From Stramonita haemastoma (lineage: Eukaryota; Mollusca; Gastropoda; Neogastropoda; Muricidae): a DNA stretch of 64,000 nucleotides. Of the stretch, positions 13,333 through 25,800 are shown in pieces. Made by a program: the position numbers and the translations under genes. Within the stretch, counting starts at the first letter, position 1; each line of letters opens with the position of its first letter. Where the stretch lies: NCBI GenBank assembly GCA_030674155.1, contig CM060323.1:36977557-37041556 (forward strand). Reading direction: 5' to 3'. Under the pieces are notes generated by a model. The model saw nothing but the letters and a program-made list of their open reading frames with translations, had not been told where the DNA came from and searched no databases.

Positions 13333-14364
13333 GATGTAATCAGATGTCAGCTACCTTGTCTTGAGTTGTTGAAACATGGTATTCCATCCTTTGAGACAAG
13401 TGACAGCTGTTCATGACACACCAAGCTCTGTGTGCATTTCTGGTCGCTCTCTAAGGGAAGAGGACCTTACCACAGAGCACCAACATCTATTTTTGGTTTT
13501 GTTTGGGGGTGTTTGTTGGGTTTTTTTTCTGGCTAAAAGCTGGTTTGCTTATAAGAGAGCTTACTTTCTATTCGGGCTTTTGCCAAAGACAACAACAGAA
13601 CTTTTTGTGCACGGTAAGCATAATAGCTTTAAAAAAAACTGATAGTCCAAACAAGCAAAAAGATTTCTTTTTCGTTTTAAGTTTATCAATCGATCAATGT
13701 TTAACAAAACCCCGAAAACCAGACCAAAACAATCAAAAAAGACACAGCTTCTGTGCATATAGTCTGAAGTCGGGCGGCCAAACATGGCGTGGTAAGGAAA
13801 GAAAACTTTCGATCTGTGAGAATTTCATTCTACCCACTTTGGCTCATCTGATTACCATTACCTAAAGTAAGAAAAAAAATCTATATGTTGTCTTTTTTGT
13901 GCATTTTGTATCAGCGTAAAAAGTAATACAATGTCGAATTGGCAGCACAAAAAAGAGCTTTTCATGGTCCTTGCACTCTCCGAGTCTCTCCCACATGGAT
14001 TCTTGGCTTTGATTGTAGGCCTAACTATTAGTATTACTATTAGAGTCCCTGCGGAGATCTATATTATATCTGATTTTGGGACTGTACCATCAACCAGCCA
14101 CCACCACAATTGTAGATGAATTATCTACTTAATACTTCTATCCGTCGATGCCTCGATAAAACTTGCAGGCTTTGTGCTAAAACCATGGATTCTGTCTGTA
14201 AACACTAGTAGCAGTACTGTAGTACTAGTAGTACTAGTAATAGTAGTGCTTAGCAAATACTAAATAGTTTTAATCTTAAAGTAAAAAGTATACAGTGTTG
14301 TCACACGTATGTGTGTGTGTGTGGTTTACAACTACAAGTGCCTGATATGGATGCCTCGATACTT
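13333..14364. other. Non-coding stretch, nothing recognised
   Basis: Moderately AT-rich sequence with short open frames only. A small (tagtac)n-like patch lies at about 14205-14250 and a GT run at 14310-14322. Confidence 0.5.
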
Positions 14365-14695
14365 AGTCCATTTGTCAACACATAATTCATGTAAATCTAT
14401 ACTTAGAATACTGGCTATGTGTAGTATAAACCGTAAATTTCCCATACAGTTTACACATACTCAGAATACTGGCTATGTGTAGTATAAACCGTAAATTTCC
14501 CATACAGTTTACACAGGCGTGAATATATATTGCTCGCATAATGAGTGAATCAATTGCTAAGATTAAAGTTCACTCATTATGCGTGCAATATATATTCACG
14601 CCTGTGTAAACTGTATGGGAAATTTACGGTTTATACTACACATTGCCAGTATTCTGAGTATAGACTTACCTGAATTATGTGTTGACAAATGGACT
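14365..14695. repeat. Long imperfect palindrome (foldback/MITE-like element)
   Basis: The left arm (14365-14549) and right arm (14569-14695) are near-perfect reverse complements around a 19-nt loop. The outer ends read agtccatttgtc and gacaaatggact. The left arm is 58 nt longer because one 58-bp block is tandemly duplicated (14399-14456 and 14457-14514). No coding capacity. No convincing target-site duplication was seen. Confidence 0.93.
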
Positions 14696-15540
14696 GCTGG
14701 GTTTTTTGGGGGGAGGGCGTAGCAAATCTTAAAAGTTAAATTATTTTCTTTTCATATGTTAGATGTCATGACATTTTGCCCATATTTTTTTTTTGTTCTG
14801 GCGACCAGGTAATGACATTGTAACACTAGAATGGACACAGGCTGTTCAGCCTGTAACTAGTGTCATTTGCCCATTTTTTCTTACTATTTTTTTTTTATTG
14901 AAGTGTTCATCATCCTTTTTCTTGTCTTTTTTGGGGGGATAGGGATGGTAACTGGGAATGATAATGATAAACAGAATGGCCTGGTTTTGTTGGCCTTGAT
15001 GATTGAAATAGTCATGGTACTTTGACATTTAACATTTTGTCTTTTTGACTTGTTTGGTCAAAGTGACAGTATTACATGTTTGAAAAGATTAGATGCAGGC
15101 TTCGAGCTAGGATTTTTTAAAACCGGTACTGCGAGTTGCCATTTCACAGATATCTTGACCAACTCCCCCAAAATCGGTCCCAGAAAATAAAATCGGTACG
15201 TAACTATTCAGTGAGGGGGTGGGGGAGGGGGGGGGGATTGTTCGGCAGCAAAACTAAATCTAAATTGAACGCGAATCTCTCAGATTTTGACTGCCATGCT
15301 GCTGCCACTCGCTTCTTGGGCACGAAGCCACGCAGGAAATAGGATTTTTTTTCTAGCGCCTGTGTCACCGTCTGTGTCAGTCTGTTGTTTTGCATGGCAT
15401 CATTCGTGTGACTTATATGCTTCTTTCTTGTTTCTATGCTTAGCGCTCATCTAGATCTTTCGTTCACATTAGATTTCGTTTTCGACTCTTCTCTCTCAAA
15501 GCAATGCGCAAATTCATAGTCATAGACCCTCCGCTTCGCT

Positions 15541-15692
15541 TTTCGTAAGAGCGGGCCATCGTGTGCCGATGGGAACAGATGACATTTACAAAACTGCATA
15601 CACAAGGGGACTGGATGTAAAAAAGCACAGGAGTGCTTATTCCATTATCCTCGATATGAAAGATTAAAAGAATAAAGAATAAATAAATCTAG
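15541..15692 (+). mobile_element. 3' half of a family A SINE
   Basis: Begins at tttcgtaagagcgggccatc and runs through the conserved late body to attatcctcgatatgaaag and an (aaat)n tail. The tRNA head is missing. Confidence 0.82.
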
Positions 15693-16796
15693 GCCCCATT
15701 TACTCATTGTGAATGGGAGTCACTGTCATGCCGAGAAGAGCGTGAAGCTCTATTCTTTCACAGTAAAGCTTGCTGTTCTGCGTGCTAGGCTAATTAAATG
15801 AGGCTGGCGCCAAAGATGTTCGTCGGAAGGGGTAGGAAGGGGTAGGTGCGTAAGCACAGTACAGGCGCATGACAGACTGTCAGAAAACATCACTTCAGAC
15901 TTTTTTTTTTTTAGACGGAAATCAAATCGGTCACAGGCAAACAGAATCAGTACGCGGTACTGGCTGCTTCGAAAATTTTCGGTATTTCCCTGTTTACAAT
16001 CGGTAAAATACCGACAATTACCGGTTATCGCGAACCCTGTAGATGGTGTTGATTTTAACTCGAGGTAAATGTTATGGGAGTTGCTGAAATTACTACAAGG
16101 TGACAGCCCTGATATATTATGGCCTTTGTGGTTGGTGGGGCTATAAATGACATGAAAGGAAAGGAAAGTTGAAGCCTTCATCTTCTGCTTTTAGACTTGA
16201 TGATAGACATGATGATGTGTGCTTTGTGGCCAACATGGCTGTGAATTATCACTTTCTGTTGAGTAAATCCAGTGGGATTGGATGGAGTCCTGTCACAGCA
16301 TAGCACATGGAGTTCTCTCCCACCCTCAAACTAACCCATGTACTGCTGGGAAAGATGGCCACCACTCCCCAAGCCAAGTAAAAAGACAACTGAGGAGAAG
16401 ATCTAGACACCAGGCTATAGTGATTATTACCATTTCTCTCTGTTGACATCAGGACTGCTGTGTGTTTGTCCCAGGCTGAGAGTTGGCACTTGGATTGACA
16501 GTGGATTTTTTTTTTTTTTTTTTACCATTCACTGAATTAGTATCTAATGTTTAGCAGGTGAAAGTGGGGGAAAAGATTGTGTCCTAAAGGGAGATTCTGT
16601 GAAGAAAAAGCTTGATCACATTAACTGGCTTGTATTAAGTTACACAAAGACTTGATACAGTTTTGTTTGTAAAGTGATGATAAAAAAAAAGAAGTGTGTA
16701 CACATTTCTTCTGCTCCTTGCTGTTATATATATATATAATGGGTACAAAAGCTTCTTTTTTTCTTTATTGAGGTACTTGTTTTTGTTTAATTCCAG
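15693..16796. other. Region upstream of the first detected DMAP1 exon
   Basis: No coding exons. It should contain the DMAP1 promoter and a non-coding first exon, because a clear 3' splice site precedes the start codon at 16796/16797. I cannot place either. A TA microsatellite lies at 16725-16738. Confidence 0.4.
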
Positions 16797-16849
16797 ATTG
16801 AAGATTGGAAGCAACCACAATTGTATTGCATCACATCATATCAACCAAC
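16797..16849 (+). other. DMAP1: DMAP1 5' UTR part of exon 1
   Basis: A pyrimidine-rich acceptor (tttaattccag) ends at 16796. The 53 nt to the ATG contain no upstream ATG. The consensus around the start codon (accaacATGG) is favourable. Confidence 0.55.
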
Positions 16850-16948
16850 ATGGCGGCTTCAGCTGATGTCCGTGACATCTTGGAGCTGGAAAATCGCCCA
16901 GAACATGAGATTGTGACCAAAGAATCCCTCATGAATGATAATAAGAAG
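16850..16948 (+). CDS. DMAP1: DMAP1 exon 1 (residues 1-33)
   Basis: ATG at 16850, first residues MAASADVRDILELE, matching the conserved N-terminus. Donor AAG/gtgagt at 16948/16949; phase 0. Confidence 0.95.
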
Positions 16949-18953
16949 GTGAGTGTTGTTTGTGCTCTGATTGACGTTGTTGTGGTGTTAGTTATTTGCA
17001 GAACTAACAGGATTTCCATTGTATTATCATTCATCATCTTCTCCACTTGACCTTCCTGTAGTACCAGTGCTGCTTTAGTACCACAGAAGGTAAGGCAGCC
17101 TGCCCTCCCCCCCCCCAACCCCCCCCCCCCCCCAATTACTTATGGGAATCGTCATATTTGATTATTAGATGATTCATGAGCTGTTCAAGCACATCCAGTT
17201 GTACAGTCAGAGAATAAAAGGCTGTATTATTAAATACTAGGAATATGATAGATGTGTTACTTAGATAAGTGCGCAGAAAGAAAAAAAAATACATGTGTTG
17301 GGGTGGGAGAAGGTTTTTTTTATATATTTATCAAGCAAAAAATGAAATTTAGTTGTAGCTTGCCTCCCTCAATTCCTGCTTCATGGGTCTGTTGTTCAAC
17401 ACTACTTTGTCAAGGAGAAAGAGTGATGCTCTTCATGCCTGTGTCATGGTCTTACAACCCTCTGTAAAGAACAACAATGCCCACACTCACTGGCAACCTG
17501 GGGGACAGGATAACCTAGTGGTTAGAGCGTTGCACAAGAAATCTGACAGCCTGGGTTCAAGGCACCACTAGGGTTACCCATTTGAGGTTTTTTTTTTAAA
17601 AATCACACCATTGGTGAACCTCAGAGTTCTAGCTGAGAAAACATAAAAGAACAAAAAACTGCTTCTCTCACACATTGAATTATCCTCAAGCCGTATTTTA
17701 AAGTTTGCCCAAGCTGATGGACTCAGCCTGGGTAACAGGCCCTATATTGTTGGTTGAGCACACCACTGTTGTCTGATATTTCTCTGTCAAATCAGTTGTT
17801 ATTTTACCTGTACATTTTGCCAGAAATAACCAGTGTAGTAAACTAATCAGAGATCTATACATGTATAATGTATGATTATGCTGACCTGTGTAATGTTTCA
17901 GAAAAAAGTGAAGAAGCCTGAACAAGCAACATTCAAGCGGCCAGAGGGCATGACCAGAGAGCTGTGGGGACTCCTGTGGACAGACAACAAGTATTGCATA
18001 TTTCATTTTTCTTCGTCGTTTGCAATATCAAAGGTTTTTTGTTGTTGGGGGGTTGTGTTTGTTTTGAAGTAATTCAGCCTCTTATTTGTCAGAATCCTTG
18101 TTCCTTTTACCAGCTTTGAAAACGGTCATCTTGCTTGTAGGAGACTCAGTAAATATGCCCGTTGACAGTTATACGTCTGAGTTTACTGAATACTTATTGA
18201 AACAGAGCAGCAGTAGTGATTGGGTTGTTTTTTTGGGGGGGAGGGGAGAGGTCTTTTTTATTTTATTTTATTTTTTGTTTGTTGCAATCTTTTTCTTCTT
18301 CTTTTTTTATTACAGCTGAGGTCACTGGAATACAGTCAAGAGTAGTGGAAAAAATAATATTATTGTTTCTCTTGCCATAAATGACTTATCATTCTGTCTT
18401 GTTTCTCTTACCGTAAGTAATTTCTCATTCTGTCTGTTATTTTCGCTTTTCATATTTGATGTACTTTGTTGCAATAAATCCTGTTGATTATTTGAATTGA
18501 AAATTACTACAGCACCGTAGTCATTAGTTATAAGGAGGTGACTTCTGATGTGTACACAGCTTTTCATCTTCAGCTGCCATGCCTGATTGAACCACACAAT
18601 TCACAGTGCACAATTTAACATCCTTCCTTTGGATTTGTCTAAGGAACTCCACAGAAAATGTGCGAAGAAAACAAAAACAACAGGCAAATCAAGATTTTAG
18701 GCAGAAAGGAGTGTTTGAGAGATCGAGTACAAAGAGGATACTGTAGCCACCTAATAGTGAGTATGGCAACTCTTGTCATTCCAGAAACAGTGGGTTGGTA
18801 TGTTTGCAGTGGAGAACTTATAAAAAAAACATTCATCAGTTCTGTTACTTTAGCCATGAGGTATGTTAATGTTGTAGTTTTTGTTGACGTTTTTGTGTCT
18901 GTGTTATTTCGGTATTGTGAAATGTTAATATTCTCTTTGGTGTGTGTATGTGT

Positions 18954-18998
<45 letters not shown>

Positions 18999-19763
18999 CA
19001 CTCATGCCAGAGATCCACCACCAATCTTCCCATCGGACTCAAACCAGGGTTACAAGCAGCTGAAGGCCAAAATTGGCAGTAGCAAGGTCAGACCATGGAA
19101 GTGGATGCCCTTCACCAACCCTGCTCGTAAGGTGGGTATACCAGCACGCTGTTGTCCTATAGGAATACTGGTTAATGCAGTCTCCTCTGAAGTCGGAGTA
19201 CGGCTGCCTATATGGCGAGGTACTTGAAAATAGTCATTCTCGCAAACTTCTCATTCAGTGTGGCAATTTCAGTCTCACAGTGATTCCCAGGTGGAATGAG
19301 TGAGTCAGAGTGCACATTCTGGGTGACCCCCCAGAGTGTTAAGCTGGGGAACAACAACAACAACAATGCCAGTCAACACACTTGTAAATGCGATTTCTTT
19401 TTTTTCTTTTTCTTTTTGATAAAGAATTGCTTTATTTGCATTTTGTATTGGATTGTTTGTGCCTTTTATTAGTCAGCTTATGGTTAGAATTGACCCCAAG
19501 AGATGTGTGGGGTTCAAAGTTTTTGTTGTTGTTGTTTTTTCTTCTTTTTTTTTAAATTTGTGTGTGTGTGTGGGGGGGGGGGGTTTAAGTTAGACTTTAC
19601 CCCCAGGGATGTGTTGGGTTCTTAGTTAAAGTTTACCCCCAGGGATGTGTTGGGTTCTTAGAATTAACTCAAAGGGATGTGTGGAGTTCTTTGAGTTTAC
19701 CCCCAGGGATGTGTGGGGTTCTTAGAATTTATCCATGTCATATCGGCAGAAAGAGGAGGTAGA

Positions 19764-19828
<65 letters not shown>

Positions 19829-22800
19829 ATGTCTTCCAGACAAAACCATGTAGGATTATAAACAACAATAAAAAAGGCCACCAGCATTGTAAGAGTGTAA
19901 AGATGTTGATACCCAGTGTTGAGGCCTGTGTTGCTGTTTTCAGGATGGAGCGGTGTTTTACCACTGGAGGAAGGTGGCTGATGAAGGAAAGGACTACCCT
20001 TTGCTCGATTCAACAAGGTAAGCAAGCACTCCACCTTCAGTCACTGATGCATTGGATGACAGTGATACACTTTTATTGGCAGCAAGGTGTGGGATGAAAT
20101 ATCATAGGGACAGAATGACCTTGTCAGTTGGTTACTACTGCAGGTTAGAAGTCCAAATGGAATACAACAACATAAGATTAGTTTTGTGTTTTGAATTTTT
20201 AGTTTTATGTAGCACATCATGCGAGGATGATTAGGTGTATTGTGTACCACTGATTTTTGTGCATGAAATTCGGGCTGCTCTTCCTGGTGAGAGTGTGTCA
20301 CCACAAGAGCAGTGCCACTTTTTTTTTTTCTTTTTTTGTCAGCATGGGTATTTGTTTCCCTATCAGAGTAGCTTTTTTTCGACAGAATTTTGCCAGGGAC
20401 AACTTTCTTGTTGACATGGGTTCTTTTACATGCACTAAATGCATGCTGCACACAGTTCTTCAGTTACCATCACTCATGGTCTAGTGGATGTGGGAAAAGT
20501 TTGGGGCACGAACAGCGAAAGCAAGTCATATAGCTGTTATTGTGAGGCTTCACAAGCTCATTATAGCTGATTTGAAAGACTGATACTATGGATTTCATAG
20601 CTAGACACAATGGTTATACATCACCAGAAAGTATTTTTTTCTTTTGTATGAACATTGGGTTTTGGGGTGGGTTTTTTTACGTTCCTCCGCTAGAGCTGTA
20701 GGGTTGACCAGTGGTGAGATTCTTGCGTATGTGACTGTTTTTTCTTCCACCATTTAGGTAGCCGCATTCTGACTTTTTGGGGTGCTGTCTAAAACATACC
20801 AATGTGCATGCATTTGTAAAGATTTTGTTAACTGTTCCTACTGGCACTCTCCTGAAAAGCAAAATGAGATTTTAACGTGTGCACAAAATGTTCTGCAGGT
20901 TTTTGCTTAAGGGGCCATGATTTATAGTCTGATCTGAAGGACTTTGTGTGCCTTGGCTTCAGTACAGTCCCCCCAGTTCACCTAGCTGTAAATAGGTACC
21001 TCCCCTCTTTAGGGTCAGGGAAGGTAAAGCAGCGAGAGAGAGGAGATGGGCGCCGCCCTCAACATGCTGGTCCCTAGAGAAGCTGAGGTCTCTGATGCCT
21101 TGCTCCCCTATGACCACCTAGGTTATGGGACACCTTACCTTTACATTACCTTACTTGAAGGACTTTAACATTCAGTTTAATTTCCTCAGACTTAGAATAA
21201 AGGGCAAGGCCAGGAATCAAACCCAGAACCACATGGTTTACTTGTTAGGCAGGTGAACATCTTGACCGTCCTGCCACCCACCTTCCTGGAACATTGCATT
21301 GGTTTAATGATTGTGTGATGGTCTGCTGTGTGCAGACAGTGGATGTTCCAGTCTACTCAGACCTGGAGTACCAGCTGCATCTGCACGACGAAGGCTGGAC
21401 CCGACAGGAGACAGACCACCTCTTTGACCTGGCCAAGCGGTTTGATGTTCGCTTCATCGTGGTGCATGACCGCTGGGACAAGCAGCGATTCCGCCAGCGC
21501 AGTGTGGAGGACCTGAAGGAGCGCTACTACAGCGTCTGTAACACTCTGACCAAGGTTGGTGGAATGGGGAAAAGTTTAGTCTGTATGTGAATGTGTGGCT
21601 TTGACTGTTAGCAAAAAATACAAACGTGCAACATTCTTCACTGTTTATCATTTTTTTTGTGGGATCATTCAAATAGATTGAGCCAGACATCCTGTAGCAG
21701 TGCAGATTTCAGATTGAAGACCTATCCACAACCAGTGTTTGTCATCATTTTGCTATTTTGTTAACAGTGAACCATAAAGAGTTGATAAGTTTTATCCTCA
21801 ACAAATGATAACAGGGGGGCCTACCCCTATGATATTTTTGTAGTTTGACTGAAAATGAGGTTGAATTTACAAAACTACAATCACGAGTGGAAAAGTAAGA
21901 TTTTCACTACAGCAACTTTTTTTTTTTCCAATTTACTGTGCTGCCATCATTCTCTTCAAGATTTTTCAATTTAAACACAGCTGCATTGTGAAAAGCCATT
22001 CTTTCTGTGTGCGTATGTCTGTGCACTAAAGGTAAAGGTGTCCCATAACCTATGTGGTCGTAGGGGAGCGAGGCGTCAGAGACCTCAGCTTCTCTAGGGG
22101 CCAGCATGTTGAGGGCGGCGTCCATCTCCTCTCCCTCGCTGCTTTACCTTCCCTGTCCCTAAAGAGGGCAGGTACCTATTTACAGCTGGGTGAACTGGGG
22201 GACTGTACTGAAGCAAAAGGCAGCAAACGGTCACCCATTCAACGGGCAGCCACGCTCAATTCTGTGTTGTCCACATATAGAGAGAACACTGGACACTGAA
22301 GAGAAACAGAGAGAGGGGGGGGGGGGGGGGTTCATTTGCATATATATGTATTGTGTGGTGTTTGTTTCTGAGCGCACACAGTGTTTTAAGCCTCTTGCGT
22401 TCGGATTCTCTGAACACAAATTGCCCCTAGAATTTACGTTCCATCACGAAATCAGGTCAGGCACACATGCTCGCTCGCCTTTTCCTCCTTCTAAGTACAT
22501 ACCAGCAGCCATAATTACTTCCAGACTCTCACAGCGTCTGGCCTGATACTGCTTCGGCATGTGGTGACAATCGGTGAAGGTCACTGCGTGATGGAAAACT
22601 ATTGTGTGTAATAAATCCTGGCAAATCGCGGGTCAGGATTTTGGGGTGGGGGGGGGGGTGGGGGGGGGGGGGATTCATTTAATCCCAGCGGATCCCGGGT
22701 CAGGACTAAGAGGGTGAAGTGTGAAGGCCCATGTGGAAGGTGTGTGTGCTGCAGGTACGAGCCCCTCAGGGCTGTGAACCCAAGGTGAAGGGCTTCGATG

Positions 22801-25800
22801 CCGAACACGAGCGCCGCCGGAAGACCCAACTCATCAAACTGTTTGAACGCACTCATGAACAGGTCAGTGACAGTTTTTTTCCCTTCACTGCTAAATGGTG
22901 TCTGTGTGTGTGTGTGTTGTGTGTGTGTGTGTGTGTGTGTGCATGCGTGCGTGCGTGCGTGCATGTTTTATTTTATTTATTCTTCTATTTCGAGGATAGT
23001 GGAATAAGCATTCATGTGCTTTTTTTTTTTTTTTACATCCAGTTCCCATGTGTATGCAGTTTTGTAAATTTTGTCATCCGTTCCCACTGGCACACAATGG
23101 CCTACTCTTCCGAAAAATGGAACGGGTTTTAACGTGTGCGCAAGATGTTCTGCGTGCATTCACACACAGGACCTCGGTTTATAGTCTCATCCGAAGGACT
23201 TTTGGGGGGAGTGGAGTCGGCACTGATGTTAACTCCAGAGGAAAAAATCCTCTTGAACGAGATTCGAACCCGGGTCAGCAGATCACAAGCGCGTCACTTG
23301 ACCACCAGGCTATCTCGTTATCAATCAATCAATCAATCAATCAATCAAATTTTTATTTCCAGATGGTACATTGAGTAAGCAGCGATCTGCTTTTTTCTGC
23401 GTTATGTGTGTGCGTGCAGCGCACATAAAAGAGAGATGGTGGGAGGAAAAAGATGTCATGAGTAAAGGCTGTCAGTTGACATGTCAAAACACAAAACCAA
23501 GCTTTCAGAGATGTTATCAGCCATGGCTTCTTCTTCTTTTTCAAATGCTCAGACAGAAACTATTGTCTGTCATATGAGCAAAAATGCATTGTGCTGCCAT
23601 TAATTACCTGAAAAGTCGGGCCCAGCACATCTGACATCAGCATGGGGGAGACTTGTTATCTTTTGAGTCTTTGGAAAAAAGGTAGAAGATAGGGACCAAA
23701 AAGGCAGAAAATAGATAGGAGGTGACAGGAAGAAAAGGAACAAGGCCAAAACAAAGAGAGGAATAGAAAAGAGGGAATTTCTAGCACAGAACTTTCAGAA
23801 GGTGGGGATGCTATTTATACTGACAGGCCCCAGCATCCCCATGAGGAAATTAGGCATTTGACTTGAATGGTGCTGCATATTCACAGTTTTGTCAACTTGT
23901 GTATGATTTGGTTAAAAGAGGAATAGTTCTAAGAATGTCTTTTTTTTTTCATCTGCACACAAAGCAGTAAGCAGATCTTGAAGTTAGCTGTTCATGACAT
24001 GTCTGAGAACAATTGGTGATGCAAATACGGGTTTTGGGGTTGTTTTTTTTCCAATGTCATCTCTTCTTTTTTTTCCTGTGGAATGATATATCCACACACA
24101 GGTTTATGTACCAGTGCATGCCATATTCAGATATTTACATGATATATTTATACATACAACTATTTACATGAGAACACTCCCCGTGTGTTGCCTGTCTCAG
24201 TGTGAAGAGGAGGATTTCCTGATCAATGAGCTGAAGAAGATTGACATGCGGAAGAAGGAGCGCGAGAAGAAAGCCCAGGACTTGCAGAAGCTCATCACAG
24301 CAGCTGACAGCAATGTGGACGCCGCAAAACAGAACGCAAAACCACCAAGAAGAAAATCGCACCGCAGATGAAGTTCAAAGAGGGCGGGGTAAGTAGGCAC
24401 AGCATGGCAGAGTTGTTTTTTTTACACATGTACACTGAATAGTTTAAGTATGGCACATCATGACAGATGCTGATGATGTTCATGGTTGGGTTGGGGTGTT
24501 TTGTTGTTTTGTTTTGGGATGGGGGGGGGGGGGTTAAGTTTGGTTAGATTTTTTTGAGGGGAGGGGGGGGTGCCATACTGCACTTCTGATTATTAACCCT
24601 GTTTGAGAATCTCCCTTCACTGAACTATTTCAACGATTTGAAAAATTTAACAAAAACAACAACAGTTACAAAAAAATTCAGTTTTACAGTCATCTTTATC
24701 AGTAAGTGTATTGTTTCTGTCACTAGGCTATCAAGATAATAATTTTAAAAAATGGTGGTTTTTTTTATTCAGTTTTCAGGCCTTTTAAATGTTTTTTAAA
24801 ATAATACAAACATACTTTTTTCCTGGTGTTTTATTTGCTATTGAAATCGTTAGCAAGATGATTGTATAATTTATCAGGTTTATTTTTTTAACTCATCGTC
24901 CATTATTTGTTTTATTTACGTCATCACTGTGGAGAGGACTAACATGGTTGACTGGATTCATTTTGAATTGAAATCATGAGAGCAAAGATGTGGCTCGATC
25001 CCTTGTGTGGGCTCTGAGCGATATTGATAGTCACTTTTTATAATAGGAATCACACCATGAAGTACACTGTCCTCACAGCATATATTACCATAACATAAAC
25101 ATTATCATTACTTCTGCTATGACCTTTTTTTCCCATTCAGTATTGGTATTATTTATTGTAAGAGCACAAGTTGTTAAGCTAAAAAAGAAGATGCAATTAT
25201 AACAAGAAAATGCAATATTTTTTTCCAAGTGAGTTTTTGAGAAGTTACATGCTGAGGACATGACAGAGGTAACAGGAGGTGCAGTTACAGTAACAACAAT
25301 AACAAAATGCTGTGTTTCAAGCCATGACAACAATAACAACACATATGCCCCGTGTTTCAGGCCATGACAACAGTAACAGTAACAACAATATCAACACATA
25401 TGCCCTGTGTTTCAGGCCATGACAACAGTAACAACAATATCAACACATATGCCCTGTGTTTCAGGCCATGACAACAGTAACAGTAACAACAACAACAACT
25501 CATATGCCCTGTGCTTCAGGCCATGACAACAATAAACAACACATATGCCCTGTGTTTCAGGCCATGACAACAATAACACAACACATATGCCCTGTGTTTC
25601 AGGCCATGACAACAGTAACAGTAACAACAATAACAACACATATGCCCTGTGTTTCAGGCCATGACAACAATAACAACACATATGCCCTGTGTTTCAGTGC
25701 CATGACAACAGTAACAGTAACAACAATAACAACACATATGCCCTGTGTTTCAGGCCATGACAACAGTAACAGTAACAACAATAACAACACATATGCCCTG

